Assembly: GCF_013170845.1 (NCBI RefSeq)
Contig: NZ_CP033367.1
Location: 5,581,001-5,645,000, forward strand
From: Mesorhizobium loti R88b
GTDB taxonomy: Bacteria > Pseudomonadota > Alphaproteobacteria > Rhizobiales > Rhizobiaceae
Direction: 5' to 3'
DNA: 64,000 nucleotides
This document shows positions 9,364 through 21,653 of this stretch, in pieces; positions within the stretch are counted from its first letter, which is position 1, and each line of letters opens with the position of its first letter. The position numbers and the translations under genes were made by a program. The notes under the pieces are model-generated. The model was not told where the DNA came from. It saw only the letters and a list, made by a program, of their open reading frames with translations, and did not search any database.

Positions 9364-10398
9364 TTATATCCTAGAGTCGTTACCAAAATACGCCTGGTAC
9401 CACTCGACGAACCGCCCTACCCCGTCGGACACCGACGTACCGGGCCGATAGCCGACGGCGGCTTGCAGAGCCGAGGTGTCGGCGAAGGTGTCGGGCACGT
9501 CGCCGGCCTGCAGCGGCAAGAACTCGATGATGGCCTTGCGGCCAAGCGCGTTTTCCAGCGCTTCAACATAGGCGGTCAGCTTCACCGGATTGTTGTTGCC
9601 GATGTTGAAGATGCGCCAGGGCGCACTGCTCGTTGCCGGATCCGGATGGCTGGAATCCCAGGCAGGGTTGCCGGCGGCAGGGCTGTCGCTGGTTCGGATC
9701 ACACCTTCTGCGATGTCATCGACATAGGTGAAGTCGCGCGTGTGGTTGCCATTGTTGAACAACTTGATCGGCTCGCCGGCCAGAATACTCCTGGTGAACA
9801 GGAACAGCGCCATGTCGGGACGCCCCCAGGGGCCGTACACGGTGAAGAAACGCAGCCCGGTGGTCGGCAGCCCGAACAGATGGCTGTAGCTGTGCGCCAT
9901 CAACTCGTTGGCGCGCTTGGTCGCGGCGTAGAACTGCAGCGGATGATCTGCCGGGCGGTGCTCGGAAAACGGCATGTCGGTGTTGGCGCCGTAGACACTC
10001 GAGGTGCTGGCATAGGTCAGATGCGCCATGCCGCCGCTGCGACAGGCCTCCAGCATGTTGGTGAAAGCGACAATGTTGCTTTCGACATAGGCGCGCGGGT
10101 TTTCCAGGCTGTAGCGGACCCCGGCCTGGGCGGCGAGATGGATCACCCGATCGAAGGCGTGGTCGGCGAAGCAACCGTCCACGATCCGTCTGTCGGCAAG
10201 ATTGCCGTGGATGAAATGATAGCCTGCATTGGTGCTGCGGCTTGCATCGGCCAGCAGCCGCAGGCGCGCCTGCTTGATCGCGGGATCGTAGTAATCGTTG
10301 ACGCTGTCGATGCCGACAACCTCGTCGCCGCGCTCCAGGAGCCGCCTGGCGACGTGATAGCCTATAAAGCCGGCGGCGCCGGTGACCAGAACCTTCAT
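9364..10398 (-). CDS. lpsL: UDP-glucuronate 4-epimerase (LpsL-like)
   Basis: Probably converts UDP-glucuronate to UDP-galacturonate for lipopolysaccharide or capsule. The 344-residue extended SDR has [17 protein letters not shown] at the N-terminus, the family-typical [10 protein letters not shown] near residue 35, [11 protein letters not shown] near 88, and catalytic YAATKRANE near 157. The C-terminal [19 protein letters not shown] matches the GAE/LpsL group, in which PxxxGDVxxTxAD is conserved. It is 81 bp upstream of rfbA on the same strand and could be co-transcribed. UDP-glucose 4-epimerase is a less likely alternative; the NDYYD motif favours the uronate enzyme. Confidence 0.82.
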   Translation of the reverse strand: MKVLVTGAAGFIGYHVARRLLERGDEVVGIDSVNDYYDPAIKQARLRLLADASRSTNAGYHFIHGNLADRRIVDGCFADHAFDRVIHLAAQAGVRYSLENPRAYVESNIVAFTNMLEACRSGGMAHLTYASTSSVYGANTDMPFSEHRPADHPLQFYAATKRANELMAHSYSHLFGLPTTGLRFFTVYGPWGRPDMALFLFTRSILAGEPIKLFNNGNHTRDFTYVDDIAEGVIRTSDSPAAGNPAWDSSHPDPATSSAPWRIFNIGNNNPVKLTAYVEALENALGRKAIIEFLPLQAGDVPDTFADTSALQAAVGYRPGTSVSDGVGRFVEWYQAYFGNDSRI

Positions 10399-10462
10399 CA
10401 GAAGCGCCCGTCCTCGGGAATGGAGCCCTGACGTCTATGGCACGCCAAGCTTCCGACAGACC

Positions 10463-11053
10463 TCAGGAGCGCTTGAGCAGCGACCACACAGCCGGCACGA
10501 GGCTGGCCGCGAGCGCAACCTTGATCAGGTCGCCGACGATGAACGGCACGACGCCGAACTGCCAGGACTTTTCCGGGCCGATGAGCAGCGCGAGCCAGGC
10601 GAAACCCATCGCCATCATCACCACTTCGGCGACCAGCATCGCGTTGAAAAGCTTGATCGGGTGGCGATCCCAGCCGCGGTCGGCAGCCCAGCCGACAATC
10701 GCCGCCATGACCACAAAGCCAGCGAGATAGCCCCCGGTCGAGCCGAGCATGTAGGCGATGCCGACGCCCTTTTCCGGTGTGCCCTGGAAGACCGGGAAGC
10801 CCATCGCGCCTTCCGCCATGTAGAGCAGCAAGGTTGCGACGCCCAGACGCATGCCGAAGGCGGCGGCGATCAGCAAGACGGCGAGCGTCTGCATCGAGAT
10901 GTCGACGGGGCCTAGCACAACCTTGGTCTTGGCCGACAGGGTCAAAAGCAGCGTTCCGGCGATCGCCAGGAAAAGCTGCGTTGCCAGTCGCGCCGCGCCT
11001 TCTTGCGGCAAAGCCAGAGAAACAAGCGGGCGCATCGTCGTTGCAGTTGCCAT
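10463..11053 (-). CDS. bioY: Biotin transporter BioY
   Basis: Membrane S-component for biotin uptake, acting alone or with an ECF energizing module. From the ATG at 11053 the protein has 196 residues; a TTG four codons upstream is less likely because GGGGAAG sits at the right distance for the ATG. About six hydrophobic helices can be traced, and the family motif GPVDISMQTLAVLL (near residue 48) and YMLGSTGGYLAGF (near 100-112) are present. It lies upstream of lpsL on the same strand but has no functional link to it. No bioM/bioN genes are in the window. I looked for a BioR-type TTATNNATAA operator upstream and found none. Confidence 0.88.
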   Translation of the reverse strand: MATATTMRPLVSLALPQEGAARLATQLFLAIAGTLLLTLSAKTKVVLGPVDISMQTLAVLLIAAAFGMRLGVATLLLYMAEGAMGFPVFQGTPEKGVGIAYMLGSTGGYLAGFVVMAAIVGWAADRGWDRHPIKLFNAMLVAEVVMMAMGFAWLALLIGPEKSWQFGVVPFIVGDLIKVALAASLVPAVWSLLKRS

Positions 11054-11167
11054 GGTCTTCCCCAATCCGATCTGTCGCGATCCAATAGTCGTGGTCTCAG
11101 CATTTTCCTATATTGGCTTGCGTGCTATGCGGCAATCGGTTTTGCCGTTCCGGTCACAATGCGCCGG

Positions 11168-11187
11168 CATTGTTCCCGGGAACAATG
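11168..11187. promoter_or_regulatory. 20-bp perfect palindrome upstream of the MBL-fold gene
   Basis: CATTGTTCCCGGGAACAATG is a perfect inverted repeat lying 22 bp before the first possible start of the MBL hydrolase and about 115 bp from bioY. CGGCA and TGCCG flank it with a two-base offset. Symmetry without a loop and without a T-tract suggests an operator for a dimeric regulator rather than a terminator. The cognate regulator is unknown. Confidence 0.55.
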
Positions 11188-11201
11188 TGCCGACATGGTT
11201 T

Positions 11202-11231
11202 GAAAAGACATGGATCGAAAAGACATGGATC
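11202..11231 (+). repeat. 15-bp perfect tandem repeat duplicating the start codon
   Basis: GAAAAGACATGGATC occurs twice head to tail (11202-11216 and 11217-11231). Each copy contains an ATG, at 11210 and 11225, and the 15-bp period keeps them in the same frame, so the MBL-fold protein may begin with MDRKD or directly with MDLKF. Neither copy supplies a strong ribosome-binding site. Confidence 0.85.
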
Positions 11232-12133
11232 TCAAATTCGATACCAGCTTCGATCCAAGCTACGGCCAGGGCGTGACCGTGGCCCCGGACGTGCAGCGCG
11301 TCACGGTCCGGAATCCGAGCCCCTTCACCTTTCATGGCACCAACAGCTATGTCGTCGGGCGCGACACGCTGGCGGTGATCGATCCCGGACCGGAGGACGA
11401 GGCCCATCTTCAGACCTTGCTCGACGTGATCGCCGGGAGGCCGGTCAGCCATATTTTCGTCAGCCACACGCATCGCGACCATTCGCCACTGGCGGCCCGG
11501 CTAAAGGAGCGCACCGGCGCCTCGGTGCTGGCGGAGGGGCCGCACAGGCCGGCAAGACCGTTGCATATAGGCGAGAGCAATGCGCTCGACGCCAGCGCCG
11601 ACATCGCTTTCGTTCCCGACATCGTGTTGCCGGATGGCGAACTGATCGCCGGCGACGGCTGGGCGATACGCGCGGTTCTCACCCCCGGCCACACAGCCAA
11701 TCATGCGGTGTTCGCGCTGGAGGGAACCGGCACCCTGTTTTCGGCCGATCATGTCATGGCCTGGGCGACATCCATCGTCGCGCCTCCCGATGGGGCAATG
11801 GCCGACTACATGGCATCGCTGGACCGGCTGATCGAGCGCGACGACCGACTGCTGCTGCCGGGCCATGGCGGACCGGTGACGAAGCCGCGGGCTTTCATGC
11901 GCGGATTGAAGACGCATCGAAAAATGCGCGAACGGGCTATACTGGAACGTGTCAGGGCCGGCGACCGGACTATCCCCGACATGGTCAAGGCGATCTACAG
12001 GGATACCGATCCCCGGCTGCATGGTGCCGCCGGACTGTCCGTGCTTGCCCATCTCGAGGACCTGGTGGCGCGCGGCATGGTGTCGACAGACGCCGCCCCC
12101 GCCATCGACGGCATTTTCACGCCGGCTCGATAG
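11210..12133 (+). CDS. MBL-fold metallo-hydrolase (LACTB2-like)
   Basis: A 307-residue metallo-beta-lactamase-fold hydrolase, probably cytosolic since no signal peptide is present. The zinc motif SHTHRDHSP gives HxHxDH at residues 86-91; GHTANHAVFAL (near 163) and FSADHVMAW (near 180) supply further ligands, and PGHGGPV follows near 223. The C-terminal 75 residues form a winged-helix-like tail (TIPDMVKAIY, AGLSVLAHLEDL) as in LACTB2-type RNases and related hydrolases. The substrate is not predictable. The start may be 11210 or 11225 because of the tandem repeat. It is divergent from bioY, with a 20-bp palindrome in the shared region. Confidence 0.8.
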   Translation: MDRKDMDLKFDTSFDPSYGQGVTVAPDVQRVTVRNPSPFTFHGTNSYVVGRDTLAVIDPGPEDEAHLQTLLDVIAGRPVSHIFVSHTHRDHSPLAARLKERTGASVLAEGPHRPARPLHIGESNALDASADIAFVPDIVLPDGELIAGDGWAIRAVLTPGHTANHAVFALEGTGTLFSADHVMAWATSIVAPPDGAMADYMASLDRLIERDDRLLLPGHGGPVTKPRAFMRGLKTHRKMRERAILERVRAGDRTIPDMVKAIYRDTDPRLHGAAGLSVLAHLEDLVARGMVSTDAAPAIDGIFTPAR

Positions 12134-12183
12134 GCCTGCCTGGTCCGGGGCCTACCTTCGTGGCGGGCGCGAGACTGTAATGA

Positions 12184-12969
12184 CTATTCGGCCGGAACCG
12201 CCCCGACCTGGCCGGCGACTTCCTGGTCCAGTTCGGCCAGGAACTCGGTGATGCGCGCGGCGTTGTCGCCGAGATCGTAGCGGCCATAACGCGAAGCCGA
12301 TCGCATATCAACGATGACGCTATCGCCATTGTCCGTCACGCGGATCGCCACATCGGCGGGAAGGCCGAGCACAAAGCCCTTGGCGACAGCGGTCATGGTC
12401 ACGTCGCTTTGCCCGGCGAGATCGGGATAAGGCTCGGAAAGATCCCAGCCGCGCCGGTCGAGCACGGTTTCGACGGCATTGACGATGGTCTCGAATGGCA
12501 GATCATAGCTGCGTGCGGTGACCAGCGGAAAGCTGTCTGCCTGCAGCCGCTGTTCGCCCGGCGTCGACGGCGACAGCACATTCATATCCTTCGTCCGGTC
12601 ACTCACGTCGAGCGCGGGCGGATTGTCGAAATCGGTCGAGATGTCCCTCAGCGGCGGATAGATTGTCGCCCAGTAGGCGGCAACGCCGTAGGGGACCAGC
12701 ACCAGCAGTGCCAGCAAGGCGCCGACGCTCAGGTCCCGGCCTCCGCGGTCGCCAAATTTCCACAGCCTCGAAAAGGCAAAGGCGGCGAACAGCAGCGCCA
12801 GTGCCGCGAGCAGCGCAACAATGCCCAGCACCCACAGGAAAACCGGTGTTTCGACGAGATCGAAATGATGACCGACAAAGACGGTCAGCAACAGCACCGC
12901 TGAAAATGCCGCCGTGCGCCGCGACCAGCCGGCGGCCTTCGACGTTTGCCGTTCGGGAATGCTAACCAT
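12184..12969 (-). CDS. DUF1499 membrane protein
   Basis: A 261-residue inner-membrane protein of unknown function. Three hydrophobic helices (about residues 18-37, 42-67 and 82-101) are followed by a soluble domain with LRDISTDFDNPPAL near 106, the recognisable opening of DUF1499, then FETIVNAVETVLDRRGW near 160-175 and a conserved end with RSASRYGRYDLGDNAARI near 230. The domain repeats the pattern 'X-DVAIRVTDNGDSVIVDMRS' that marks the family. It is convergent with the upstream MBL gene and 80 bp downstream of an acyl-CoA synthetase on the same strand. No role can be inferred from the neighbours. Confidence 0.78.
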   Translation of the reverse strand: MVSIPERQTSKAAGWSRRTAAFSAVLLLTVFVGHHFDLVETPVFLWVLGIVALLAALALLFAAFAFSRLWKFGDRGGRDLSVGALLALLVLVPYGVAAYWATIYPPLRDISTDFDNPPALDVSDRTKDMNVLSPSTPGEQRLQADSFPLVTARSYDLPFETIVNAVETVLDRRGWDLSEPYPDLAGQSDVTMTAVAKGFVLGLPADVAIRVTDNGDSVIVDMRSASRYGRYDLGDNAARITEFLAELDQEVAGQVGAVPAE

Positions 12970-13049
12970 TGTTCTCTGCGCTGCCCCAACCCGGACGGAG
13001 GTTTAGTGCCTTTTCGCGGCGGCTTGAAGCCGAAACACGCAACATCCCG

Positions 13050-14678
<1,629 letters not shown>

Positions 14679-14997
14679 CTCGTTCCTCCTCCCTCGCGCA
14701 TTTTGCGTCGTAGCTTTGGTTCATTGTGAAGCGAACCGGCGGATTGTCCAGTCACTCGGCTGCGCGGCGGACGAATTTCAGAGGCCATGCCGCAACGGCA
14801 AGCGGTTGAATTCCGCCATGTTTTGGATTTTGAGCTGCTGGGCACTCGTGCCACCGAGATGGCAGGATGCTCATGAACGATGGCAGCGGTGTCGTATGGA
14901 GCGAAATGACCGGGAAATCCGCCACAATCCGGCCATCCTCGGCGTTAAGGTTCGTTAACGGGCAAAGGGGTGCGATTGGCGACTGAAAGAGGTTCGC
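14679..14997. other. 319-bp intergenic region
   Basis: This region lies between the divergent acyl-CoA synthetase and the small conserved gene at 14998. Short open frames occur on both strands, but none has a ribosome site and a recognisable product. Near 14950 TTAA-N6-TTAA resembles, but does not fit, the CtrA consensus spacing of seven. I see nothing further. Confidence 0.5.
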
Positions 14998-15354
14998 ATG
15001 GACGTGCAGCTCGACGACAAGGCCCTTGAAAGCACACTTGCCGAAAGCCTGGCCGATCTGGTGCCGGACGAAAAGACTGTTTCCGAAGACGAATTCGTCG
15101 AAGTCGTCGGCGGCGCGCTGGAAGCGGTCGGTGGCACGCTGCTGTTCAAGATGTGCGTCCACAACGAAGGCGAAGGCCAGCATGTCGCGGCCGCATCCGT
15201 CGGCGCTGGCGGCAATCGCCAGTTCCTGCTGCTCACCTTGCCGACCGGCGGCGGCTCGCTGAAAGTCGAGACCGTTTCAAGAAGCAGCAATCCGGTGGCG
15301 GGCATTGCAGCCGCCTATGCCGGACTGATGGACGCATTCAAAACCGCCGCCTGA
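14998..15354 (+). CDS. Conserved hypothetical protein, 118 aa
   Basis: An acidic, cytoplasmic protein of 118 residues with no signal peptide, no membrane helix and no motif I recognise. The first 40 residues are rich in Asp/Glu and the C-terminus has an alanine-rich helix (AGIAAAYAGLMDAFKTAA). A GAGG site precedes the ATG at a good distance and codon use resembles the neighbours, so it is probably expressed. It is followed on the same strand after 130 bp by the DUF427 gene. Function unknown. Confidence 0.65.
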   Translation: MDVQLDDKALESTLAESLADLVPDEKTVSEDEFVEVVGGALEAVGGTLLFKMCVHNEGEGQHVAAASVGAGGNRQFLLLTLPTGGGSLKVETVSRSSNPVAGIAAAYAGLMDAFKTAA

Positions 15355-15484
15355 GCCTCGGCTGACATTCGAAAGCGCTGTAGCGCCACGCCCGGCGATT
15401 GGCGCCTGTTTTCGTGATGCGAACAGACCTTGCGCAACAGCTGTGCCCGCCACACCTTAAGGGGCCAGGCAAGGAGGAACCAGC

Positions 15485-15874
15485 ATGGACAAGATCGCCA
15501 ACCCGGCACCCGGCTTTCAGCGCAACCCCGACAAGATCATCACCATCGAGCCCTATATCGGCACCGTCACCGTGCGCGCCGGCGATACGGTCATCGCGTC
15601 GTCGACGAACGCCAAGGTGCTGACCGAAACCCCTTATCCCGCCGCCTTCTACATTCCATTCGCCGACATCGATTTCGACAGGCTGAGCAGCACCGAACAC
15701 TCGAGCCATTGCCCCTACAAGGGCGACGCCAGCTATTGGACCGTGCTGCCGGCCGGCGAAGCCGGCAAGGATGCGATGTGGGCCTATCGGCATCCTTTCG
15801 ACGAAATGACTGACATTCGCGACCACGGCGCGTTCTACGCCAGCAAGGTCACCATCGAAGCCAAGCCAGGCTGA
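15485..15874 (+). CDS. DUF427 domain protein
   Basis: A 129-residue cytoplasmic protein spanning one DUF427 domain. Typical features are the pattern VRAGDTVIASSTNAKVL near residues 31-47, TPYPAAFYIPFADID near 48-63 and STEHSSHCPYKGDASYW near 69-85, with the conserved TxHxxxCPxKG. The domain has a small beta-barrel-like fold with no established biochemical role. A strong AAGGAGG site precedes the ATG at 15485. It is convergent with the polysaccharide deacetylase gene, whose stop is 19 bp away. Confidence 0.85.
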   Translation: MDKIANPAPGFQRNPDKIITIEPYIGTVTVRAGDTVIASSTNAKVLTETPYPAAFYIPFADIDFDRLSSTEHSSHCPYKGDASYWTVLPAGEAGKDAMWAYRHPFDEMTDIRDHGAFYASKVTIEAKPG

Positions 15875-15892
15875 GAAGCGGCAGACTGCCGC

Positions 15893-16633
15893 TCAGTCGG
15901 TCGTGCCGTGATTGCCCGTGCCTTCGACATCATCGAGCCGCACAAAGGTCATGCCCTTGGCTTTCAACGCCAGCAGGCCCTGCACCACGCCCTCACCGGC
16001 GGCGTGGGTCGGCTGGTTGATGTGTGAGATGATGACGTCACCATCCTTGGCCGCGGCGATACGCTTGGCTGTTTCCTTGGCACCCAGCAAGGAGCCGCCA
16101 TCGCCATTGATCGAGAAGCCGGCGATCTTGAAACCGAGCTTGCGGATCATCGCGATCGCCGAGGGGCTGTATTCGGCGGTTGCGCCGCGAAACCATTTCG
16201 GCGCCGGCTCACCGGTCCTGGCCAGGGCCGCGGCACCCGACTCGACCTCGGCCAGAACGGCCTCGGGGCTGCCGGCGCTGCTTATGCCGTAGATCTTCTG
16301 CGGCGTGTCGACCGCCGGAACATGGCGCCCGCCGTGATTTTCGAGCTCGAAAAGATCGGGATGCGCCTGCATGATGGCGACGGCGTCGGCGTTCCGTTTC
16401 AGCCAGATGCCGGTGACAAAAATGGTGGCCGGTATCTTGTTGTCCACCAATGCCGAGAGAATGCGTGTGTCAGTCTTTCCGCCGCAGGCGTCGAGGGTCA
16501 GCGCGACGCGGCCGGCTCCACTCGCCTCGGGCTTGATGTGCAGCGTGGGCTCGACCAGCGGCGCGGCGTCGGCGCTGGATATCACCGCCAACGACATGGC
16601 GATCATGCAGAGATGTCTTTGCAGCAGACGCAT
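15893..16633 (-). CDS. Secreted polysaccharide deacetylase (NodB-fold)
   Basis: Probable periplasmic or surface carbohydrate esterase of 246 residues. An N-terminal signal peptide (hydrophobic MIAMSLAVISSADA, residues about 11-24) precedes the NodB-type domain. VALTLDACGGKTD near residue 43 has the first metal/catalytic Asp, and ELENHGGRHVP near 97 provides an HxxxH pair. RGATAEYSP and DGDVIISHINQP correspond to later motifs. The ATG at 16633 is preferred over a TTG one codon upstream. The upstream 245 bp contain a rhizobial intergenic repeat. The substrate could be peptidoglycan, chitin-like or capsular sugar; nothing nearby decides it. Confidence 0.82.
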   Translation of the reverse strand: MRLLQRHLCMIAMSLAVISSADAAPLVEPTLHIKPEASGAGRVALTLDACGGKTDTRILSALVDNKIPATIFVTGIWLKRNADAVAIMQAHPDLFELENHGGRHVPAVDTPQKIYGISSAGSPEAVLAEVESGAAALARTGEPAPKWFRGATAEYSPSAIAMIRKLGFKIAGFSINGDGGSLLGAKETAKRIAAAKDGDVIISHINQPTHAAGEGVVQGLLALKAKGMTFVRLDDVEGTGNHGTTD

Positions 16634-16652
16634 CAAACCGAATTCCTGATTG

Positions 16653-16750
16653 GAGCAGTTCCCGGTTTCACGGAAACGACCCGCTCTGACTCTTTATTTT
16701 GGAGCAATTCCTATGGGAAAGCCGTTTCACACTTTTCCTGGAATTGCTCT
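16653..16750. repeat. Rhizobial-type palindromic intergenic repeat
   Basis: GAGCAATTCC at 16702-16711 and GGAATTGCTC at 16740-16749 form a perfect 10-bp inverted repeat around a core containing GGGAAA and TTTTCC. The left part (GGAGCAGTTCCCGGTTTC, then ACGGAAACG and the CTCTGACTCTTTATTTT stretch) matches in character the short mosaic repeats scattered between genes of Mesorhizobium and relatives. No open frame is affected. Confidence 0.65.
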
Positions 16751-16881
16751 TCAAGCCGGTATCCCAAGACCCGCATGAAGGCGGAAATCGGGACGATGGA
16801 TAGCAGAAAAGTGCCTGGCGCGGCAATTTGACCGCCCGCTTCGCGAGCCATCCATTCGACAGCCTGACGATCGATCGCCGC

Positions 16882-17985
16882 TCAGACAGCGCGTTCCTGT
16901 TTCATCTCGGTGCGCGCGAGCAGCTCGCGCACCGCTTCGACGACAGGCTTCACCTCAAGCCGCCAGACACAGCACGCCTTGCTGGGGTCCTTCGGGCGGC
17001 ACAGGCCGCTGGCCACGCAGTCACATGGCATCGACGGCCGCAGCGCGATGCTGGGCACGCCGACAGGTCCCCAGCGCGACGGATGCGTCAGGCCGAAAAG
17101 GCCGACAACCGGCGTGCCCGCGGCGGCGGCCATATGCATCGGCCCACTCTCATTGCCGAGAAACAGCCGGGCCTGTTTCAAGACAGCCAGCAAGGTCTCG
17201 AGCGACAGCGTCCCGACAAGGTCGACGACCGGCGTCGCCGTCCTGGCGAGGATCTGCGCCGCGGTCTCGCGTTCGTCCGGCCCTCCGACCAGCACGACTC
17301 CCAATCCGGTCTCGCCGACAATTTCGTCGATCGCCTCGGCAAACCGTTCCGGCTGCCATTGCCGGCCCTTGAAGCTCGCGCCCGCATGAACGGCGATGAA
17401 GGCGTCTGGGTGAAGACGGTGCTTGCCCAGGAGTGCCAGGGCTTTCACAGTCTCGGACGGCAGCGGCTGAATGCTTGGCACCGTCACGCGCAGATCGATG
17501 CCAAGCGCTTCAAGCGGCGAAAGATAGCGATAGACAAAATGCTGACCGCCAAACCCCTGCGGTTTTGCAAACAGATTGGCGGGCTGCCGCTCCAGCAGCT
17601 TCAGAGGTCTTTCGGGAGGATTGTAGCCGATGCGGGTCTTTGCGTTGACGAGCCCGCTGATGAGGCGCGAGGTCTTTGAATCGGTCAGGTCGATCGTCAG
17701 ATCGAAGCGGAAGCCACGCAGTTCCCGCACGATGGCATAGAGTTCTTTTCCGCGCTCCAGCGGGGTGCCCCGCATGCGGGCGCGCCTGAACGTGACCACC
17801 TCGGAAGCAATGCCATGCGCCACCACGAAGCTCTTGAAATTCGCTTCGCAGAGGAATGCGATCCTGGCGCCGGGGAACTCGAGCTGCAGGTTCCTGGCGA
17901 GCGTCGAGGCGAGGACGATATCGCCGATGAACTTCGTTTGAATGATCAGGATCGAGCGGAACGGCGCGGGTGATATCTGCAACAT
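16882..17985 (-). CDS. Glycosyltransferase family 9 (heptosyltransferase-like)
   Basis: A 367-residue GT-B enzyme of the family that adds heptose from ADP-heptose to LPS core. Visible motifs are ILIIQTKFIGDIVLAS at residues 12-27, the family N-terminus, DLTIDLTDSK near 95, and the C-terminal nucleotide-sugar site LFLGNESGPMHMAAAAGTPV near 280 with GLFGLTHPSRWGPVG after it. A cysteine cluster near the end (CDCVASGLC, ACCVW) is also usual in GT9. Rhizobial LPS cores often lack heptose, so the true donor may differ. The gene stands alone, between the repeat region and ppdK. Confidence 0.85.
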   Translation of the reverse strand: MLQISPAPFRSILIIQTKFIGDIVLASTLARNLQLEFPGARIAFLCEANFKSFVVAHGIASEVVTFRRARMRGTPLERGKELYAIVRELRGFRFDLTIDLTDSKTSRLISGLVNAKTRIGYNPPERPLKLLERQPANLFAKPQGFGGQHFVYRYLSPLEALGIDLRVTVPSIQPLPSETVKALALLGKHRLHPDAFIAVHAGASFKGRQWQPERFAEAIDEIVGETGLGVVLVGGPDERETAAQILARTATPVVDLVGTLSLETLLAVLKQARLFLGNESGPMHMAAAAGTPVVGLFGLTHPSRWGPVGVPSIALRPSMPCDCVASGLCRPKDPSKACCVWRLEVKPVVEAVRELLARTEMKQERAV

Positions 17986-18113
17986 GTGATTCCGAAGACA
18001 ATTGGCGGGCCGTCCGCAAATTGGGCACGAACAATGTCGGGATTACGCAACGGCTTTAGCACGTTCGCGTGAGCTTTCATACAAAATCGTAAATTTTAGC
18101 TCTGTCTGATGCT

Positions 18114-20792
<2,679 letters not shown>

Positions 20793-21004
20793 GCTTTTCT
20801 CCGGTTGCAGGAGATTGGAAAGATTGGCGAAACGAAAAGTTCCGACCGTGTCCGACTTTGGAGCGATATGATGCTGCAGTGCGAAAGGCAAGCGCCGCCC
20901 AAAGCCGTATGGTCGCTACAATCGATTAAGCAAAAGCCGCGTCAAAAAGACTTGCCACCTCACAGGCGGAAGACTAGAACATAACGAGAACAAAGAGGTG
21001 CCCC

Positions 21005-21349
21005 ATGCGACTGTCCGGAAGACTCGACTATCTGGAAATGCCGGCCACTGGCGGAACGCTGGACCGGCTGAAGGCTTTCTACAGTACCGCCTTTGCCTGG
21101 TCGTTCACAGACTATGGGCCGACCTATTCGGCCTTCGCAGAAGGGCTGGACGGCGGCTTCCAGGCCGATGCCGCTGAGGCGCCGGGCAAGCCGCTGCCCG
21201 TGCTCTATAGCGAAAATCTGGAGGAGACGGTTGGCGCCGTCGAAAGTGCCGGCGGCACGATCGTCAAGCCGATCTTCCCGTTCCCCGGCGGCCGGCGCTT
21301 CCACTTTCTCGATCCGGCCGGCAATGAGCTGGCCGTCTGGGGCAAATAG
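21005..21349 (+). CDS. VOC-family protein (glyoxalase-like)
   Basis: A 114-residue single-repeat vicinal-oxygen-chelate fold protein. It starts RLDYLEMPATGGTLDRLKAFY, has PVLYSENLEETVGAVESAGG in the middle and ends RFHFLDPAGNELAVW, the usual final metal-binding strand with Glu. A GAGGTG ribosome site is in place. VOC proteins of this size include antibiotic-resistance, isomerase and lyase enzymes, so no substrate can be given. It lies between ppdK (divergent) and the tRNA-Gln gene. Confidence 0.82.
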   Translation: MRLSGRLDYLEMPATGGTLDRLKAFYSTAFAWSFTDYGPTYSAFAEGLDGGFQADAAEAPGKPLPVLYSENLEETVGAVESAGGTIVKPIFPFPGGRRFHFLDPAGNELAVWGK

Positions 21350-21477
21350 GCCGCCTGGACATGATCTCGCGGCGTTTTGTGGATTGCTCGTTTTGAGCGT
21401 TCTCGCTGTCGCTCATAGGATTGTGCTTTTCGGCTGCTCTGCTAATAACGCGCCGCACAAGCGACTCTGACGGCAAT

Positions 21478-21552
21478 TGGGGCGTCGCCAAGTGGTAAGG
21501 CATCGGTTTTTGGTACCGACATTCCCAGGTTCGAATCCTGGCGCCCCAGCCA
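21478..21552 (+). tRNA. tRNA-Gln (anticodon TTG), CCA encoded
   Basis: The sequence folds as a cloverleaf: acceptor TGGGGCG pairs with CGCCCCA, D-arm GCC..GGC with AGTGGTAA in the loop, anticodon stem TCGGT/ACCGA around the loop TTTTGGT with anticodon TTG, and T-arm CCAGG/CCTGG around TTCGAAT. The discriminator G at 21549 is followed by an encoded CCA. It decodes CAA. The T-loop TTCGAAT and variable region CATTC are normal. Confidence 0.97.
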
Positions 21553-21653
21553 GAGATTAAGTTAACAAAATCAAATAATTGGTTTTCTACTCTACGGAGA
21601 CTGAAAGTGGCCAAGCGTCTCGGATCGTCCATGCGATCCAAGTAGCCCAGGCC

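Noticed and set aside
11066..11167. BioR operator or riboswitch upstream of bioY
   Set aside because: No TTATNNATAA-type palindrome and no recognisable riboswitch core were found.
14950..14966. Possible CtrA box (TTAA...TTAA)
   Set aside because: The spacing is six, not seven, and no nearby gene is a known CtrA target.
14752..15183. Minus-strand frame ending KFVRRAAE in the gap near 14.8 kb
   Set aside because: Most of it is antisense to the conserved gene at 14998; the remaining part lacks a family and a ribosome site.
20793..20891. Upstream extension of ppdK by 33 codons
   Set aside because: The ATG at 20792 has a proper ribosome site and the usual N-terminus; the extension has no similarity in character.
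21264..21641. Protein-like frame on the minus strand across tRNA-Gln (contains GARIRTWECRYQKPMPYH)
   Set aside because: This peptide is the antisense translation of the tRNA gene and recurs as a known annotation artefact; no ribosome site or family.
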